DNA from: Darksidea phi
Taxonomy: Eukaryota; Ascomycota; Dothideomycetes; Pleosporales; Lentitheciaceae
Direction of reading: 5' to 3'
Assembly: GCA_030770425.1 (NCBI GenBank)
Contig: JASJFT010000078.1
Span: forward strand, 1-64,000
Length of the DNA stretch: 64,000 nucleotides
The notes below the pieces were generated by a model. It was not told the DNA's origin and made no database searches. It worked only from the letters and a program-made list of their open reading frames with translations. Positions within the stretch are counted from its first letter, which is position 1. Each line of letters starts with the position of its first letter. The translations under genes were made by a program, and so were the position numbers. Of this stretch, positions 1 through 11,837 are shown piece by piece.

Positions 1-340
1 ATATAGCAATCTAGATTTCTTACTAGATTATCTCTAATATTAAAAATCTTTTAGTTATATTATCTATTAAAGGCTATCAGAAACCTATATAGCAATCTGG
101 ATTTCTCACTAGATTATCTCTAATATTAAAAATCTTTTGGTTGTATTATCTATTAAAGGCTATCAGAAACCTATATAGCAATCTGGATTTCTCACTAGAT
201 TATCTCTAATATTAAAAATCTTTTAGTTGTATTATCTATTGAAGGCTATCAGAAACCTATATAGCAATCTAGATTTCTCACTGGATTATCTCTGATATTA
301 AAAATCTTTTGGTTGTATTATCTATTGAAGGCTATCAGGA
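1..340. repeat. 86-bp AT-rich tandem repeat, four copies
   Basis: Four head-to-tail copies of an 86-bp unit start at 1, 87, 173 and 259. The array probably continues beyond the left edge; the last copy is incomplete and unique sequence begins near 341. The copies differ at about seven positions, all transitions, and every one can be read as CpA to TpA or its complement TpG to TpA. That is the context expected of repeat-induced point mutation (RIP) in filamentous ascomycetes. No open reading frame of note lies within it. It may be the edge of a larger repetitive tract or a decayed transposon, but nothing inside it identifies an element. Confidence 0.9.
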
Positions 341-871
341 TATATGGTACTTAGAAGAGCGATGTAGGTTGAAATATTTGAGTTGGATTTGCATAGTTGG
401 AGTCTTTTTGTAAGGTCCGCACGAAACATAGTAGGAGCTATACCAACACCTTATACACGATGATAGAGCTACCAACCAAAGCCGAAAATAAGTAAACAAC
501 GAAACAGGTCTTTAAATTATCATACTTCAGACATAAGGGTTGCCAACGAAGGCGCCGCTGAGTCGAGTAGACATATGGCTAGCTGTGATGTTGTGTCGGG
601 CCCTGTATTAAATGACACAAATTAGCGGCGGGTAGTTGCTGGTTAGTGATTTGATACTCATGTAGGTGTATATACTCAAGACTAAATGACGCCCTACCAT
701 CAATCACATACACATGTACAAATGAAGCTAGAACAATGTCAATGCGACATTTAGATTTTGCTTTCTGGCGCGGCTTTATAAATGCCATGCGCTTTTCCTC
801 CGCACCAGACAGATATCTTATCTACGCACATCCCCTCCGTCACCCATCATTCATCACATCACCCCATCCCC
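341..871. other. Intergenic, no gene seen
   Basis: This lies between the tandem repeat and the 3' end of the seryl-tRNA synthetase gene. The reading frames are short and unconvincing. The last part is probably the 3' UTR of the synthetase. Confidence 0.6.
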
Positions 872-2586
872 TCACTTCGTCCTATCCGGAATTCCCTTCT
901 CATCCTTGCCTGGTCTCCACTCCTTGACGAACGGCAAGAACTGCGGTTGGCCTGGGATATACTTCTGTAGCACCTTGGGTACATTGAAGCCCTCTGGTGT
1001 CTGGAAGTTCTCGAGGAGACAGCAGAGAGTGCGTTCGGTGGCGCAGAGAGTGCCATTGAGGGCGTGGACGTACTCTTTGCGGGTTGAGGTTTGCTTTTTG
1101 ACGCCTGGTGGGAAGGTCAGATGGGTGGTCGCGAGATAGATAGAGACGAAGGACTTACCAAAACGGATCTCCAGCTCGCGGGTCTGGTAGTCGGTGCAGT
1201 TTGACACCGAAACGAGTTCTTTGTACTCGCCGCCGCCGGTGACGGGAAACCAAGCTTCAAGGTCCCGCTTCATAGAAGCCGCATTATCTGTTCCGCTTCG
1301 TTAGTCCTCATTTCCCTCCACACAACCCCATCTAAAACTTACTTAGCGCTCCGCTAACAATGCCCACAACCTGATACGGCAGTCCCAAGCTCTGGTAGAA
1401 CTCCTCGGACGTAGCCAGCATGTCCTCGAACGCCTCCCACGATTTCTCTGGGTGCGTAATAAGGAATTGCTCCACCTTCTCGAACTGATGAATCCGGAAG
1501 ATACCCCACGCGTCCTTGCCATGCGAGCCAGCTTCCTTGCGGAAGTTGGTTGAGTAGCCGGCATACTTGATAGGGAGGTCTGCGGTGCCTAACCACTCTT
1601 CTGAATGAAGCGCAGAGATTGGTTGTTCTGAGGTAGCAATCTGCGATCCCATTAGCGCATGTATTGCCGATGTTGTGCAGTGCAATAGCGTACCAAATAC
1701 TTGTCCGTCTTGGGGTTATCTTTGCTCTCCGTAACCTTATAAAGCTCTTCATCAAAGTCACTCAGCTGCGCCGTCTTCGCCATCTGGTCTCTCAGCATGA
1801 AAAATGGTGGTTGGTTCGGCGTGTATCCCTTATTGAACAGAAACTCCAATCCGTAATTGATCAACGCCATATTCAGAAACAGCCCATAACCGATCAAACA
1901 GTATCCCCTGTGACCCACAACCTTGACACCGCGCTCGGGGTCGTAGCCATTGAGGCGGGTGAGCACGCCGTGGTGCGGAATGCCGTCTTTTAAGGGCTCT
2001 GCCTTGACGCCTTCGGGTGCCCACGTCTTTAATATAGTATTGTCGTCTTCGTTGTTGGAGACATGGACATCGGGGTGGACGTAGTTGCCGATGGTCTTGA
2101 CTTTATTGTTGAGCTTGACGAGCTTCTCGGCGGCCTCTTCTTCCCTGGCCTTTTTCTCGTCCTTTAGTATTGCCATTTCTGCGAGGAGGTCGTCGGCGCT
2201 CTCTTTGGCCTTCTTCTTCTGTCCGACTTGTTTCTGGAGGCCATTGATGGTCGAGCCGATTTGCGTCGCCGCATATTGAGCTGTTCCCAGAGGTCAGCCA
2301 ACTGTCCGTCCCTTGTACCATCACGCCCAAAATGAGATGGTGTGCGCCGGGAGCCATACTCTGCCGATGATCCTCAAAATCCGTGATAATCTCATCCACA
2401 ATCTCCACATTCGCATGCCGTTTCCGCTGAGACTCGCGAATCTTCTCGGGGTTGCCGCCGCGCTCGGCGATGAAGTCGTTGCTGTTTACCCCTCCATTAG
2501 CATTTCCCTCCCCCTCGCTCGCTCAACACCTCGACTCAAATACGCCGCAGGAAAATCATTGAGGCGTAAACTTACACGTCCAACAT
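872..2586 (-). CDS. SES1: Cytosolic seryl-tRNA synthetase
   Basis: Class II aminoacyl-tRNA synthetase that charges tRNA-Ser with serine in the cytosol. Six exons: 2576-2586, 2360-2481, 1694-2280, 1343-1640, 1159-1287 and 872-1104, giving 459 residues, close to the yeast enzyme. The N-terminus reads [13 protein letters not shown], followed by the coiled-coil tRNA-binding arm (about residues 30-110, rich in K/E/A). The catalytic core shows [14 protein letters not shown] (about 243-256), motif 2 [23 protein letters not shown] (about 273-295, split here as FRKEAGSHG and IFRIHQFEK), and motif 3 [17 protein letters not shown] (about 399-415). The first exon has only 11 coding bases, which fixes the start. 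The 54-nt intron 1105-1158 is a multiple of three and lacks a stop, so its retention would add 18 residues just before motif 3. The family assignment is secure. Confidence 0.95.
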
Positions 2587-3254
2587 TGTGTCGCCCTCTA
2601 GCAAAGCCGCAGTTGAGGAGTGTATGTCCGACTAAAAAGTTGGGCGCAACGAAGACTCACAGAGGGTGTGCATCCTGAGTCAGGAACCGACGTCTGCGCT
2701 AGCAGATGGTGGGGCAATTGTGGCTGCACGAGTGTGGCAGTGCGCCGAGCATTGAATGTTTGGCCCCCAAAATAGTAAAAGACGAACTCGGGCCAACAAG
2801 CTCCGAAGAGCCTCATTGCTTTTGCTGAATATGCCGAGCTGGGTAGGGGATCCGCGGGCTACGTGAAAGCGTCGAACACTGCAATTCCCCGTCAAAGCGT
2901 CAGAGCTTCCTAATCGAGCGTTGGCCGAGCAGTGTTCGAGAAGCACGGATGGGAGTGAACAGTATTAGATGGACCAAGAGTAGAAGAGATAGTTTGGTTC
3001 ATGACGAAACGTCTTCATTAGTGTAGCCCATACCCATCTGTTGAAGCCTGAATGCTAGCCCATAGAGTAGGAAGAATGCCCTGCCAAAATCCGCATAAAG
3101 CCATAGCGTTACTCAAAAACGCCCATTATACCACCCCGGAAACCATTACGCCCTCAGCAGGCAAAGCATGTAGTCCTTGATAACACACGACCGTCTATAG
3201 CCTTCTAACCCGTCCAAGGATACGGTTCTAACCATCTCGCAGCACGACCGCCTC
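2587..3254. other. Intergenic between SES1 and the Rheb gene
   Basis: This holds the SES1 upstream region and the 3' side of the Rheb gene, both on the minus strand. I see no supportable gene or RNA in it. Confidence 0.6.
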
Positions 3255-3325
3255 TTACAACACAGTGCACCCCTTCAGCTTGTCTCTCTTCCTCTTTTTC
3301 GCCTGCTCCGTCTCGGCTGGCAGAG
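3255..3325 (-). other. Possible alternative last exon of the Rheb gene
   Basis: If a 47-nt GC-AG intron (3326-3372, donor GCAAGT, branch GGCTAAC, acceptor TTGCCAG) is removed from the Rheb mRNA, the reading frame skips the normal stop. It then continues for 23 more codons, giving a tail with KKRKRDKLKG followed by CTVL and a stop at 3255-3257. This tail has a polybasic stretch and a CaaL box, whereas the unspliced tail ends in CTVM. A GTCAGA donor slightly upstream would also keep the frame. Nothing here shows that the splice is used. Confidence 0.4.
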
Positions 3326-3349
3326 CTGGCAAGGCACTTGTTAGCCATA

Positions 3350-4218
3350 TTACATGACTGTACAAGACTTGCCATCGCCCGCAGGTTCGCCCGGATTCTG
3401 ACCTTTCTCCACCTCGCCGATCATGAGCTCGAATGCCTTTTGTACGTTCTCGTCGTATCGCGCGCTCGCTTCGGTCCATGCGCATTTGAATTCGGAGGCG
3501 AGGGCTTTGCCGTCGTCGGCGGTGACTTGTCGTTGCTCGGGGCGGAGATCGGACTTGTTGCCTACGATGACGAGGGGGACGTTCTCGGTGGCCTGAGCGG
3601 GAAGAGGTTAACATTTGAACGCCCAATGCAGTAGAGAGCGATACACACAGCGCCAACTTCTTCCGAGACACTTACGAGGTGGTTGAGGATCTTGTCGCGG
3701 ATGATGCGTGCCATTTCGAAGCTCTGCTTGCTGGCGACCGAGTAGACAATCATGTAGCCGTGGATGCCGATAAAGTGCTTAGAATTAAGGATGCTGTATT
3801 CGTCCTGCGTGATGCCAACACCGTCAGCCGTCTTCTTTATTACTGTCTCCTTTACAGTTTTAGTCAATCACCTCAACGCGCAGAACAGTCATGCCCGTCC
3901 AATAGATGCGTGTTCGGGTGGGGTGGGGTGGGGTGTGGGGGGCAACTCTCAAAGTGCGTACCTGGCCGGCGGTATCGATGATCTCGGTCGCAAACTCCTG
4001 GTTCTTATATCGAATGACTTTGCTGAAGGTGTTCTCGATAGTGGGATAGTAGCTCTCGACAAAGTGGCCGTCGACAAACTGCACCGTCAGACTCGATTTG
4101 CCTGTGCGCCCCGGGTCAGTCGCTGCTCCATCTGTGAAAGAAATGCAACTCCAGCTGGGCACCCACCGACGGCTCTGCTGCCGACAATGGCAATCTTCCT
4201 TTGCTTGGGTGCCACCAT
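3350..4218 (-). CDS. RHB1: Rheb-type small GTPase
   Basis: Ras-superfamily GTPase of the Rheb group, known to activate TORC1 and to affect basic amino acid uptake in fungi; it acts on endomembranes through a prenyl anchor. Four exons: 4167-4218, 3962-4101, 3676-3804 and 3350-3592, giving 187 residues. G1 is GSRAVGKS (13-20), with Arg at the position that is Gly12 in Ras, a Rheb hallmark. The effector region is YYPTIENTFSK, G3 is DTAGQ (60-64) and G4 is NKSD (119-122). The tail ends KSCTVM, a farnesylation-type CaaX box. The start at 4218 gives MVAPKQRKIAIVG, matching the family. An alternative splice could replace the tail with a polybasic CTVL tail (see 3255-3325). Confidence 0.93.
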
Positions 4219-5678
4219 CTTGCTGCTGGCGGTGTGTGAGGTTCTTGCGGCAGCGGAGCGGCTCGCCAGTGCTGAGGTTCAAGTGCTGATCTGTGTGTTT
4301 CGGGGAGCTGCTGATGCCTTGACACGCATGTACCTGCCGGATTCCTTGCTCCGCTAGACCGCAACCCCAACTTGGAATGCCGCTGTCTCAAAAGCAGGAA
4401 CTGAGAACAACAAAGCTGGCAGCTTTGCCGACTCCCCGAGCGCGTAGTCGGTAGTCCCGAACCTTGTGTTTGACGAGAGAGCGAGGCGGGGAGAGAGAGG
4501 GGGGAGAGGCAGGTTAGTAGCGGGGTGATTGTCGGGAGAAGCGCGCGGGCGTTCGTGCAAGGAGCAAGGGAAGGTTATGAGAACAGCAGTGCCCCCTTTC
4601 CTTATGCCGTGAACGTCATCCCTAGCGGATACCAACGCCGGAGTACCCATCGCGAGTTGGGCTTCTGGATGAATAGACATCACGTAAATTGAAAGCTCGG
4701 GATTCGTCCGTTGGAGGAGAATTAAACGCCCGGGGTAGGGGTGGGCCACACCATGCAGCCCGCAGTAATAAAGAAGCGCTGCCTGGCTGCCACAAAAATG
4801 GTCGCTGCATCGACCTTGGAGAAGATACTTTTTTTTCTGGCTGTCATGCATGAATGCTAGGATACGACTTTACCCGACCGGAGGAGTAGCCTCCCATGCT
4901 TTTGTCTTCCAGAGCGCATGTCTTGCAACGACTTCCTCCACCCTTCTCCCGCCTCCAACAACTACAACAATCTGGCTTTTGTACGCGCGGACACGGTTCT
5001 GTGCAAGCGGGTCGTCTTGTGGGCCGCGTCCTGCGCCCAACCATACCCAACCGGGACAAGTTCCAGAAAGGAATCTGCACCGAAGCCCGCCAGAAACCAA
5101 GCCGCAACTTGGTATCCTGTTGATTTCACGCGCCATTTTCTACCTGGTCGCTGGAACCGGCCGTCCGCAATGCCTGCATTTCCCACCCTAATTATAACCA
5201 GTAGATTTAGCCATCGTGGCAAAACACCGCCGGTGCCCGACTGGATATGCACGCCGAAAGTAGCTTTGGAGATCTCGAGGCCAGGAACCGGAATTCCAAC
5301 TGCCTTTCCGGGGTGCATCCGCATCTGCATCTGCATCTACACCCTCGTGCCCCTCCCTAGCACGCCGCATATAGGCTGACGTGAAGAGCCTAAACAAACA
5401 TGACTGGCCTGCACCCCATTTACCCTCGGAGCACACAAGCACGGAACGAACTGAAATGGATCACTCAAAACTGCGTCGACGCAACTATATTCGCATGTGG
5501 ATATTCCGGGGTATCTAGCTACTTGAGAACGCCTGCCTACCATGTGGTCCGTAGTAGAGAACTGTACCCTACTTACCGATATGCAATCCAGAATACCAAA
5601 CCATGTCCAAGGGTAATCGTAAGCATATGCTGTATACACGACAACAATCGCCTTCGTGTGCATGTGTCCTTCTTTCTC
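4219..5678. other. Intergenic, Rheb promoter side and WAPL 3' side
   Basis: About 1.46 kb. Several reading frames of 60-165 codons occur on both strands, but they overlap one another, have no recognisable motif and lack fungal coding bias. A short (GCATCT)3 run lies near 5322-5339. I see no supportable gene. Confidence 0.55.
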
Positions 5679-8600
5679 CTACTCCCCAGCCTTTTCCAGT
5701 CCCTCCACAACTCGCATCAGCCTCGTCGTGAAGTTCCTGAGCGTCTCCGTACCCTCCTCACCTTCAAACTGCCTAGTCAAGCGATCAACCCTTTGGTTAA
5801 ACAAGACAAACTCCTTGACCTTCTGGACAAGCATGTCGAGCTTCTTGCCCGGAAGGCGAGCGCGAACCGTAGCTCGGACGGTGGTGTTTAAGCAAAGGTT
5901 GCCTAACAAGACGGTAAGGTATCCAATGGTAACGCTGGATTGAGACTCTTCCATAGAATCGGCCTGCAGTGAATTAGTATATGTCTCGTGGGCGGAAGCA
6001 TGTGTGAATGTACCTGCTCAGCGCGCGCCGATCCCTCCAAGAAAATCTCAACCAACTCTCCAACCAATCCATCCCCATCTCTCACAACGCTCGCTCTCGC
6101 CTGATCACTGTACTCCGCAAGATTGATCATAGCGCCCAAACTCAGGACCAGATCTTCCAAAACCTCGTTCCTACGCTCCTCCCCGAGCTCACCAGCTAGT
6201 AGCTTGAACTTTTGGCTAATCGACCTCAAGAGCGGCAGCACGAATGAGGGCCAAGCGAACAGCTGGCAAGCCTTGGGTCTGTTGTTTGTAAGGTTCATGC
6301 AGAGGCGGATGACGAGCCTAATCGGCGAGGCACTGCTGGCCTCGAAGAAGATCGGCATCATGTCCACTAGCCGGCCTAGGATATCATTCGACCATATGGG
6401 TTGCTTGTCGTTGCATACCGAGAGGGCCTCCAGTATCGAGAATGTCATGGCTAGGATCAAGTGGTCCTGTGCCGTTGCCTTACCAGCTTTCAAACGCTGA
6501 CTAGGAAGAGATGCAGCCTCGAGAAGCTTAATGATAACGCCTACATCGACCATGGTTTCCATGTTGCCAGCCTTTCGGAGAGCAACCACTAAGCGCTCGA
6601 GGACTGTCATCGCTACCAGCTGGGGAGTGACTTTTTCTGGCTTTTCTGCAGACCAGGTAGAGTTTAGTATGACTGCTCGGAATTCTGCCACTGTGTCTCT
6701 CGCACTCAAAGACATGTTTGTCTTCCGGTCTTTCGCAATTCGAAGGATGTCGACGCTTGAGAAGTCCGATGTCATCAGCTTGTTCAGCGTCTCTAAAGTG
6801 CCCGACTGGTAGATCTGATCGAGTACAGCATATCCAGGTCGTGTCTGGAGGATGAACAAGACAGCGACGGCAGCTGCGAAGTCGAAGATGATCTCCCCCG
6901 AGGGGACAATGCTTCGAAGCAACGACGCGGTCAAAGATGATTCCAGTAGCTGCCCGATGTAGCTTTTATCAGCCATACGTGTGACGAATTCCATGGCAGC
7001 GGATCGTCGTTGTGAAGGATTCAAGCCACCCTTTTCGGAGATGTCATCGATCGAAGCTGACGCTTCTGATTGGAATTTGTACTGCTGGCCCTGACGGCGA
7101 AGCTCGTGGATCCCCCGTACTTGCGCTGAGTCGTCTCCATCTTCTGATACAGAACCTTGCCTATTCGTGCTCCCAATCCCCAAGTCATCATCGATATCCA
7201 TAGCTATCATCAGCTCGTCTTCAAGATTGGTTTCTTGCAGTATGGATCTTTGCTGAGCATACGTGATCCTTGTGCCGCTATGTAGATGGACTGCGGCCTG
7301 CGATGTCTGGGAGGTTGTCGCCGTGTCTAAGTCGACTTCCATCTCGTCTGATGCGGCCTGAGAGACGGAATTCGTTTCCACGGCAGGCTTGGCTGGGGCA
7401 GAGACGGTCGGAATCTCGGTAATGTCCTCTTCTGTCTCCTCGTCGCTTTCGCTATCCTCATCCGAACTTGGTGCAGCTTGTTTGAGCATGTCAATGAGCC
7501 TTCCCTTTCGCGTGTGAGCAGATTGGGGGATATCTGAAGACGATCTGTTCAATGTTGAAATTGCAGAGCCAGGCCGCCGTTCAGTAAGACGCAGCCTGGC
7601 GATGCTAGGCATCGACGTACTCGAATCTGAAGAGTCGCCTAGCAGATTACTGAACAATGCCTGCTGCCGTGGAGTTACGGAACCTGGCAAGAATCGTTTT
7701 GTGGTCCGAGGTATAGGCGTCGCAACTTCTTGGATGTCATACATGGTCTCGTCTTCCGCAATGAGCACTTCCGGCACTTCGGGTACGGGGGAGGGCTTCG
7801 CCAAAGAGCGCACAGCAAGCATACTATGTAACGTGGCTGGTGACGATTCGCCCTTCACGAGCTTGGACCTTGGTGGGCCGGGATCGGTGGATACTCTTGT
7901 TCGCTTTGGCTTGTTGTTCGCGGGCTCTCCCGTTTTCTTCGCAACCGGTCGTGTTGGTTGCGAAAATGGGTTGGCATCGTGTCCGTGAGAGATATTATCT
8001 TCCTTCTTCTGATATTTCCTACTCCGTTGAGGTACAGATGCATCTCTTTTTCGTAATGGCGGCTGTTTTGGCTTCACAGTTGCAGAAGATGATGCCGATG
8101 CTCGTCGTTTACGCTTGTTAGACGCAGTGGAAACATCGGACGCCGCAGAGGGTGCCGGTGAAGGGGGGGCTTGTGATACCGGCACGGTTGATGACACCTT
8201 GGCCCGTGAAATCGGTACTGGCCGGGGCCTCACTGGCATTCTCGCCGGCGTATCCTCATCTGTGGATGGAAAATCGAATATATCTAAATCAGGGGACTTT
8301 GACACTGCTACCTTCGTTGCTGCTTTCTTAGTTGGCAATGTCGCAGTATTGTACGTGGTCTTCTGGGCGACTATGGCGGGCGCTGCGGGTGTCGTAGCTC
8401 GTGATCTCGTGCTCGGTTTCACAGTCGTTCGCGTCGTTGGCTGGGCTTGTCCAGTATTCGCGGGCTTGTGTATCGCTTGAGGGGCCTTCGCTCGCCGTCT
8501 TACAGGCAGTATTGGTGCCGCAAGAGGGTCGTCCGAGGATAGTATCGCAGCGTGTCCACGCTCCGGCACTTTCGTCTTGGACGTGTATACGAGTGGTTGC

Positions 8601-9028
8601 GCTGGTTCCGGCTTGCGCAACGGCTGCGCAATCTTCCCAACTTTGTGACTCGTCCGAGGCCTTTCGTCTTCCGAGTCAGAAAAGTCGAACTCGTCCACCA
8701 CTTCCTTCTTTGATGGAGCCTTTTTCTTCGGAGCAGCAGCAGCAGGTCGAGGTGTGGGCTCGTTATCGGAGGGTACATCGAATATGCCTTCGGGTGTGGG
8801 CGACTTCGGGCGATTTGCGCGAGCACTGTACAACGTGCTACCGGTCTCTAGTATTGCCCCAGGTCTCTGGGTCATCCCATACTGTATGCTCGTCTGTTTT
8901 CGTGGCCGCTCAGGCGACGGCGCGTTCTCCTGGAACTTCTGCGGTGCCGTGAGACGCGCAGACCTCCCATATGTGAGGACCTTCTTACGGCGATCGGACA
9001 TCGTGAATGCTGACATTGGCATAGCCAT
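5679..9028 (-). CDS. WPL1: WAPL-family cohesin-release protein
   Basis: Wings-apart-like (Wapl/Rad61) regulator, which opens cohesin rings on chromatin together with Pds5. Two exons, 6014-9028 and 5679-5963, joined by a 50-nt intron (5964-6013), give 1099 residues. The N-terminal 600 or so residues are low-complexity and rich in S, P, T, K and acidic clusters, beginning with MSDRRKKVLTYGRSAR after two upstream Met codons. The WAPL domain starts near residue 634 (RGIHELRRQGQQYKFQSEA) and runs to the end. The last exon carries the conserved block GYLTVLLGNLCLN and FEGEEGTETLRNFTTRL. The exact start among the clustered Met codons at 8998-9028 is uncertain. The C-terminal domain makes the family call firm, although the sequence is diverged, as is usual in fungi. 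Confidence 0.85.
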
Positions 9029-9543
9029 GTCTGGCGGGGTGTTGTTACGGAAGTGGAGTTTAGACGCGCATCGCGATGGGAGGTATCATCCGCGAAGAGC
9101 GAGGTGGAGAGCGTGTGGCGGGGAGTTCTGGCGTATCTAACGTAGGTATGGCACAACAGGTGGTCGCGCTGGTAGTCGTGGTGATTGATTTCGTTTATTT
9201 GTTTTTGGTGAAACCTGTCACAAAGCGGGAGCATGCAGTGACGCAGCCGGCAGCCGATGAAAGTGAAGAGGCGCAAAGCAGGGTCCACTAAAGAAAAGCA
9301 CACTAGTCTAAAAGCAGCGAGCGGTGAATCTAATAGTGCGGGAGCGTCCGATGGTCACGAGCCTAGACGGCAACATCTACTACAGCACGGCCTTCATTCT
9401 TCTTCCCTCAATTCCCCCTTCGTGGGTTCGTCTCGTTCGTATACATTGCTAGGTGGCTTCTGGTGGCCCGCTGAGCATTCAGGGTCCCATTTCTGCGCCT
9501 ATCCTTCTCCACTAGCTCAGTTTCACAGTCGTAAATTAGCAAA
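9029..9543. other. Divergent promoter region WPL1 / FUR1
   Basis: About 515 bp between two divergently transcribed genes. Pyrimidine-rich stretches near 9400-9420 and 9500-9515 precede the FUR1 start. No gene is supported here. Confidence 0.6.
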
Positions 9544-10430
<887 letters not shown>

Positions 10431-10771
10431 GAGTGGTTCTTGGCTGGAGTGATCTTGGAGGCGCGTGGGAGGACCTGGAATGTAGCATACACAGAGTGAT
10501 AAAAGTTTGACGTGCATGTTAGTACGGACATATTCAGGGGGGTAAGAGTTAGTCGTCTCATCTCGAGTGGGATGATACATCAACCAGAAAAACAGAGCTT
10601 CGAAGCGACGTGGCCACCCCCTTTCCATTTGCCATTTTCATAACTGCGACGCAAATATCGACCTAAACGCCGAGCCTGCTAATCCCTGGTATATCCTAAA
10701 CGCCGTAGATGTCGGTAGCCATCTGGCAATACCCGAATCCCTTCATGTTGTACAGAAAATGTGCCGACGCT
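10431..10771. other. Convergent intergenic region FUR1 / ELF1
   Basis: This 341-bp stretch contains the 3' ends of two convergent genes. No gene or clear hairpin was seen. Confidence 0.6.
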
Positions 10772-11297
10772 TTAATCAGCATCATAGTCGCCCTCGGCGT
10801 CTAGATCATCCTGTACAACGAAATCTTCCTCGGCGGTCCGAGGAAGTGCGCCAGAGCGGTTGGCCGACTTTTCTAAGGCTGTGCCGACCGCCGCTTCTTT
10901 CGCTACCGCATCGCACGCATCGACCCAGTCGGCGTAGACATCTACGGGTGCAGAGAGATCTGGCAGTTGTCAGCCAAGTATTTTCCGGATTACCATTCGT
11001 ACGCCACATACAGTTGATATTCGTCTGAAACGTCTGGCCGCACACCTTGCACTGTAGATTTCCAACGCCCGACTTCTTCTCGATGGAGACCGAGACAGAC
11101 TTCTCGTGGTTGCAAAAGAGACACTGGAAAGTGGTGGGGAGCTTCTCCTTCTGTAAAACTTGTTAGCTTAGTCTAAACTAGCTATGCGACCAGTGATACG
11201 TGCCTTCTTCGGGCCTTGGGGCTTGCTGGATGACTTGCGCTTGCCCTGTGCTTTGTTAGTAGGAGCATGCGAGCAGATCGATGCGCCGACATGCCAT
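10772..11297 (-). CDS. ELF1: Transcription elongation factor 1 homologue
   Basis: Small zinc-ribbon protein that travels with RNA polymerase II through nucleosomes. Four exons: 11295-11297 (ATG only), 11204-11245, 11012-11150 and 10772-10959, giving 123 residues that begin [20 protein letters not shown]. The zinc ribbon uses CLFC and CKVC, followed by [18 protein letters not shown], and the tail is acidic. To reach this protein, the first two introns must use GC donors: GCATGT directly after the ATG (intron 11246-11294) and GCACGT (intron 11151-11203). The third is GT-AG (10960-11011). No GT donor in a compatible phase exists near the first two sites except one that would make a 41-nt intron. 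The gene identity is secure; the first two introns need RNA support. Confidence 0.88.
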
Positions 11298-11837
11298 TCT
11301 CTTTGAATTGCTCTGTCGAAATAGAAATCAAAGGCGGTTGGTTGTTTTCCGAGCGAGCGGTGGGAGGTGTGAGATGCGTTCGCGCTGTGGGCGGGCTTTG
11401 TACGACTGTGTGCACGACAGCGCGTCCAAGACGTGAATGAACATTTGGGATAACTGTGGGGAAACTCCGGCCGGCTTGCCAAGCCATTTCACCGCCCTGG
11501 CTGCGGATGCCCAAAGCGTCGATAAGACTAGCCAATCAGGCCTCGGCACGCCGCGCAACAGCTCCGAGTGCTAGTCAGCCAACCCTCCCACCTCCCGCCA
11601 TTTTGCCTTCCTCCAGTTCTTCCCTTGGCCCTTCGAGGATACTGGATGAACCCAGAATCCCTTCGACTAAACCTGCGTCTTCCACAGGCTTACCAGCTGG
11701 TTTGCATTACAACCCTCGCCAACCAGCGGTTCATTGTCCCCACCCTATAACGGATTACAGCCGAGAGATCGCGTTCTCTCCTCACACTTCTTACCGCAGT
11801 GTTTTTTTGTATTACATGCAAGCGTCTGAAGGTCGCC
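11298..11837. other. Divergent promoter region ELF1 / URC1
   Basis: About 540 bp between divergent genes. A frame in phase with ELF1 exon 2 is open through this segment on the minus strand, but it lacks family similarity and is probably not translated. No other gene is seen. Confidence 0.6.
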
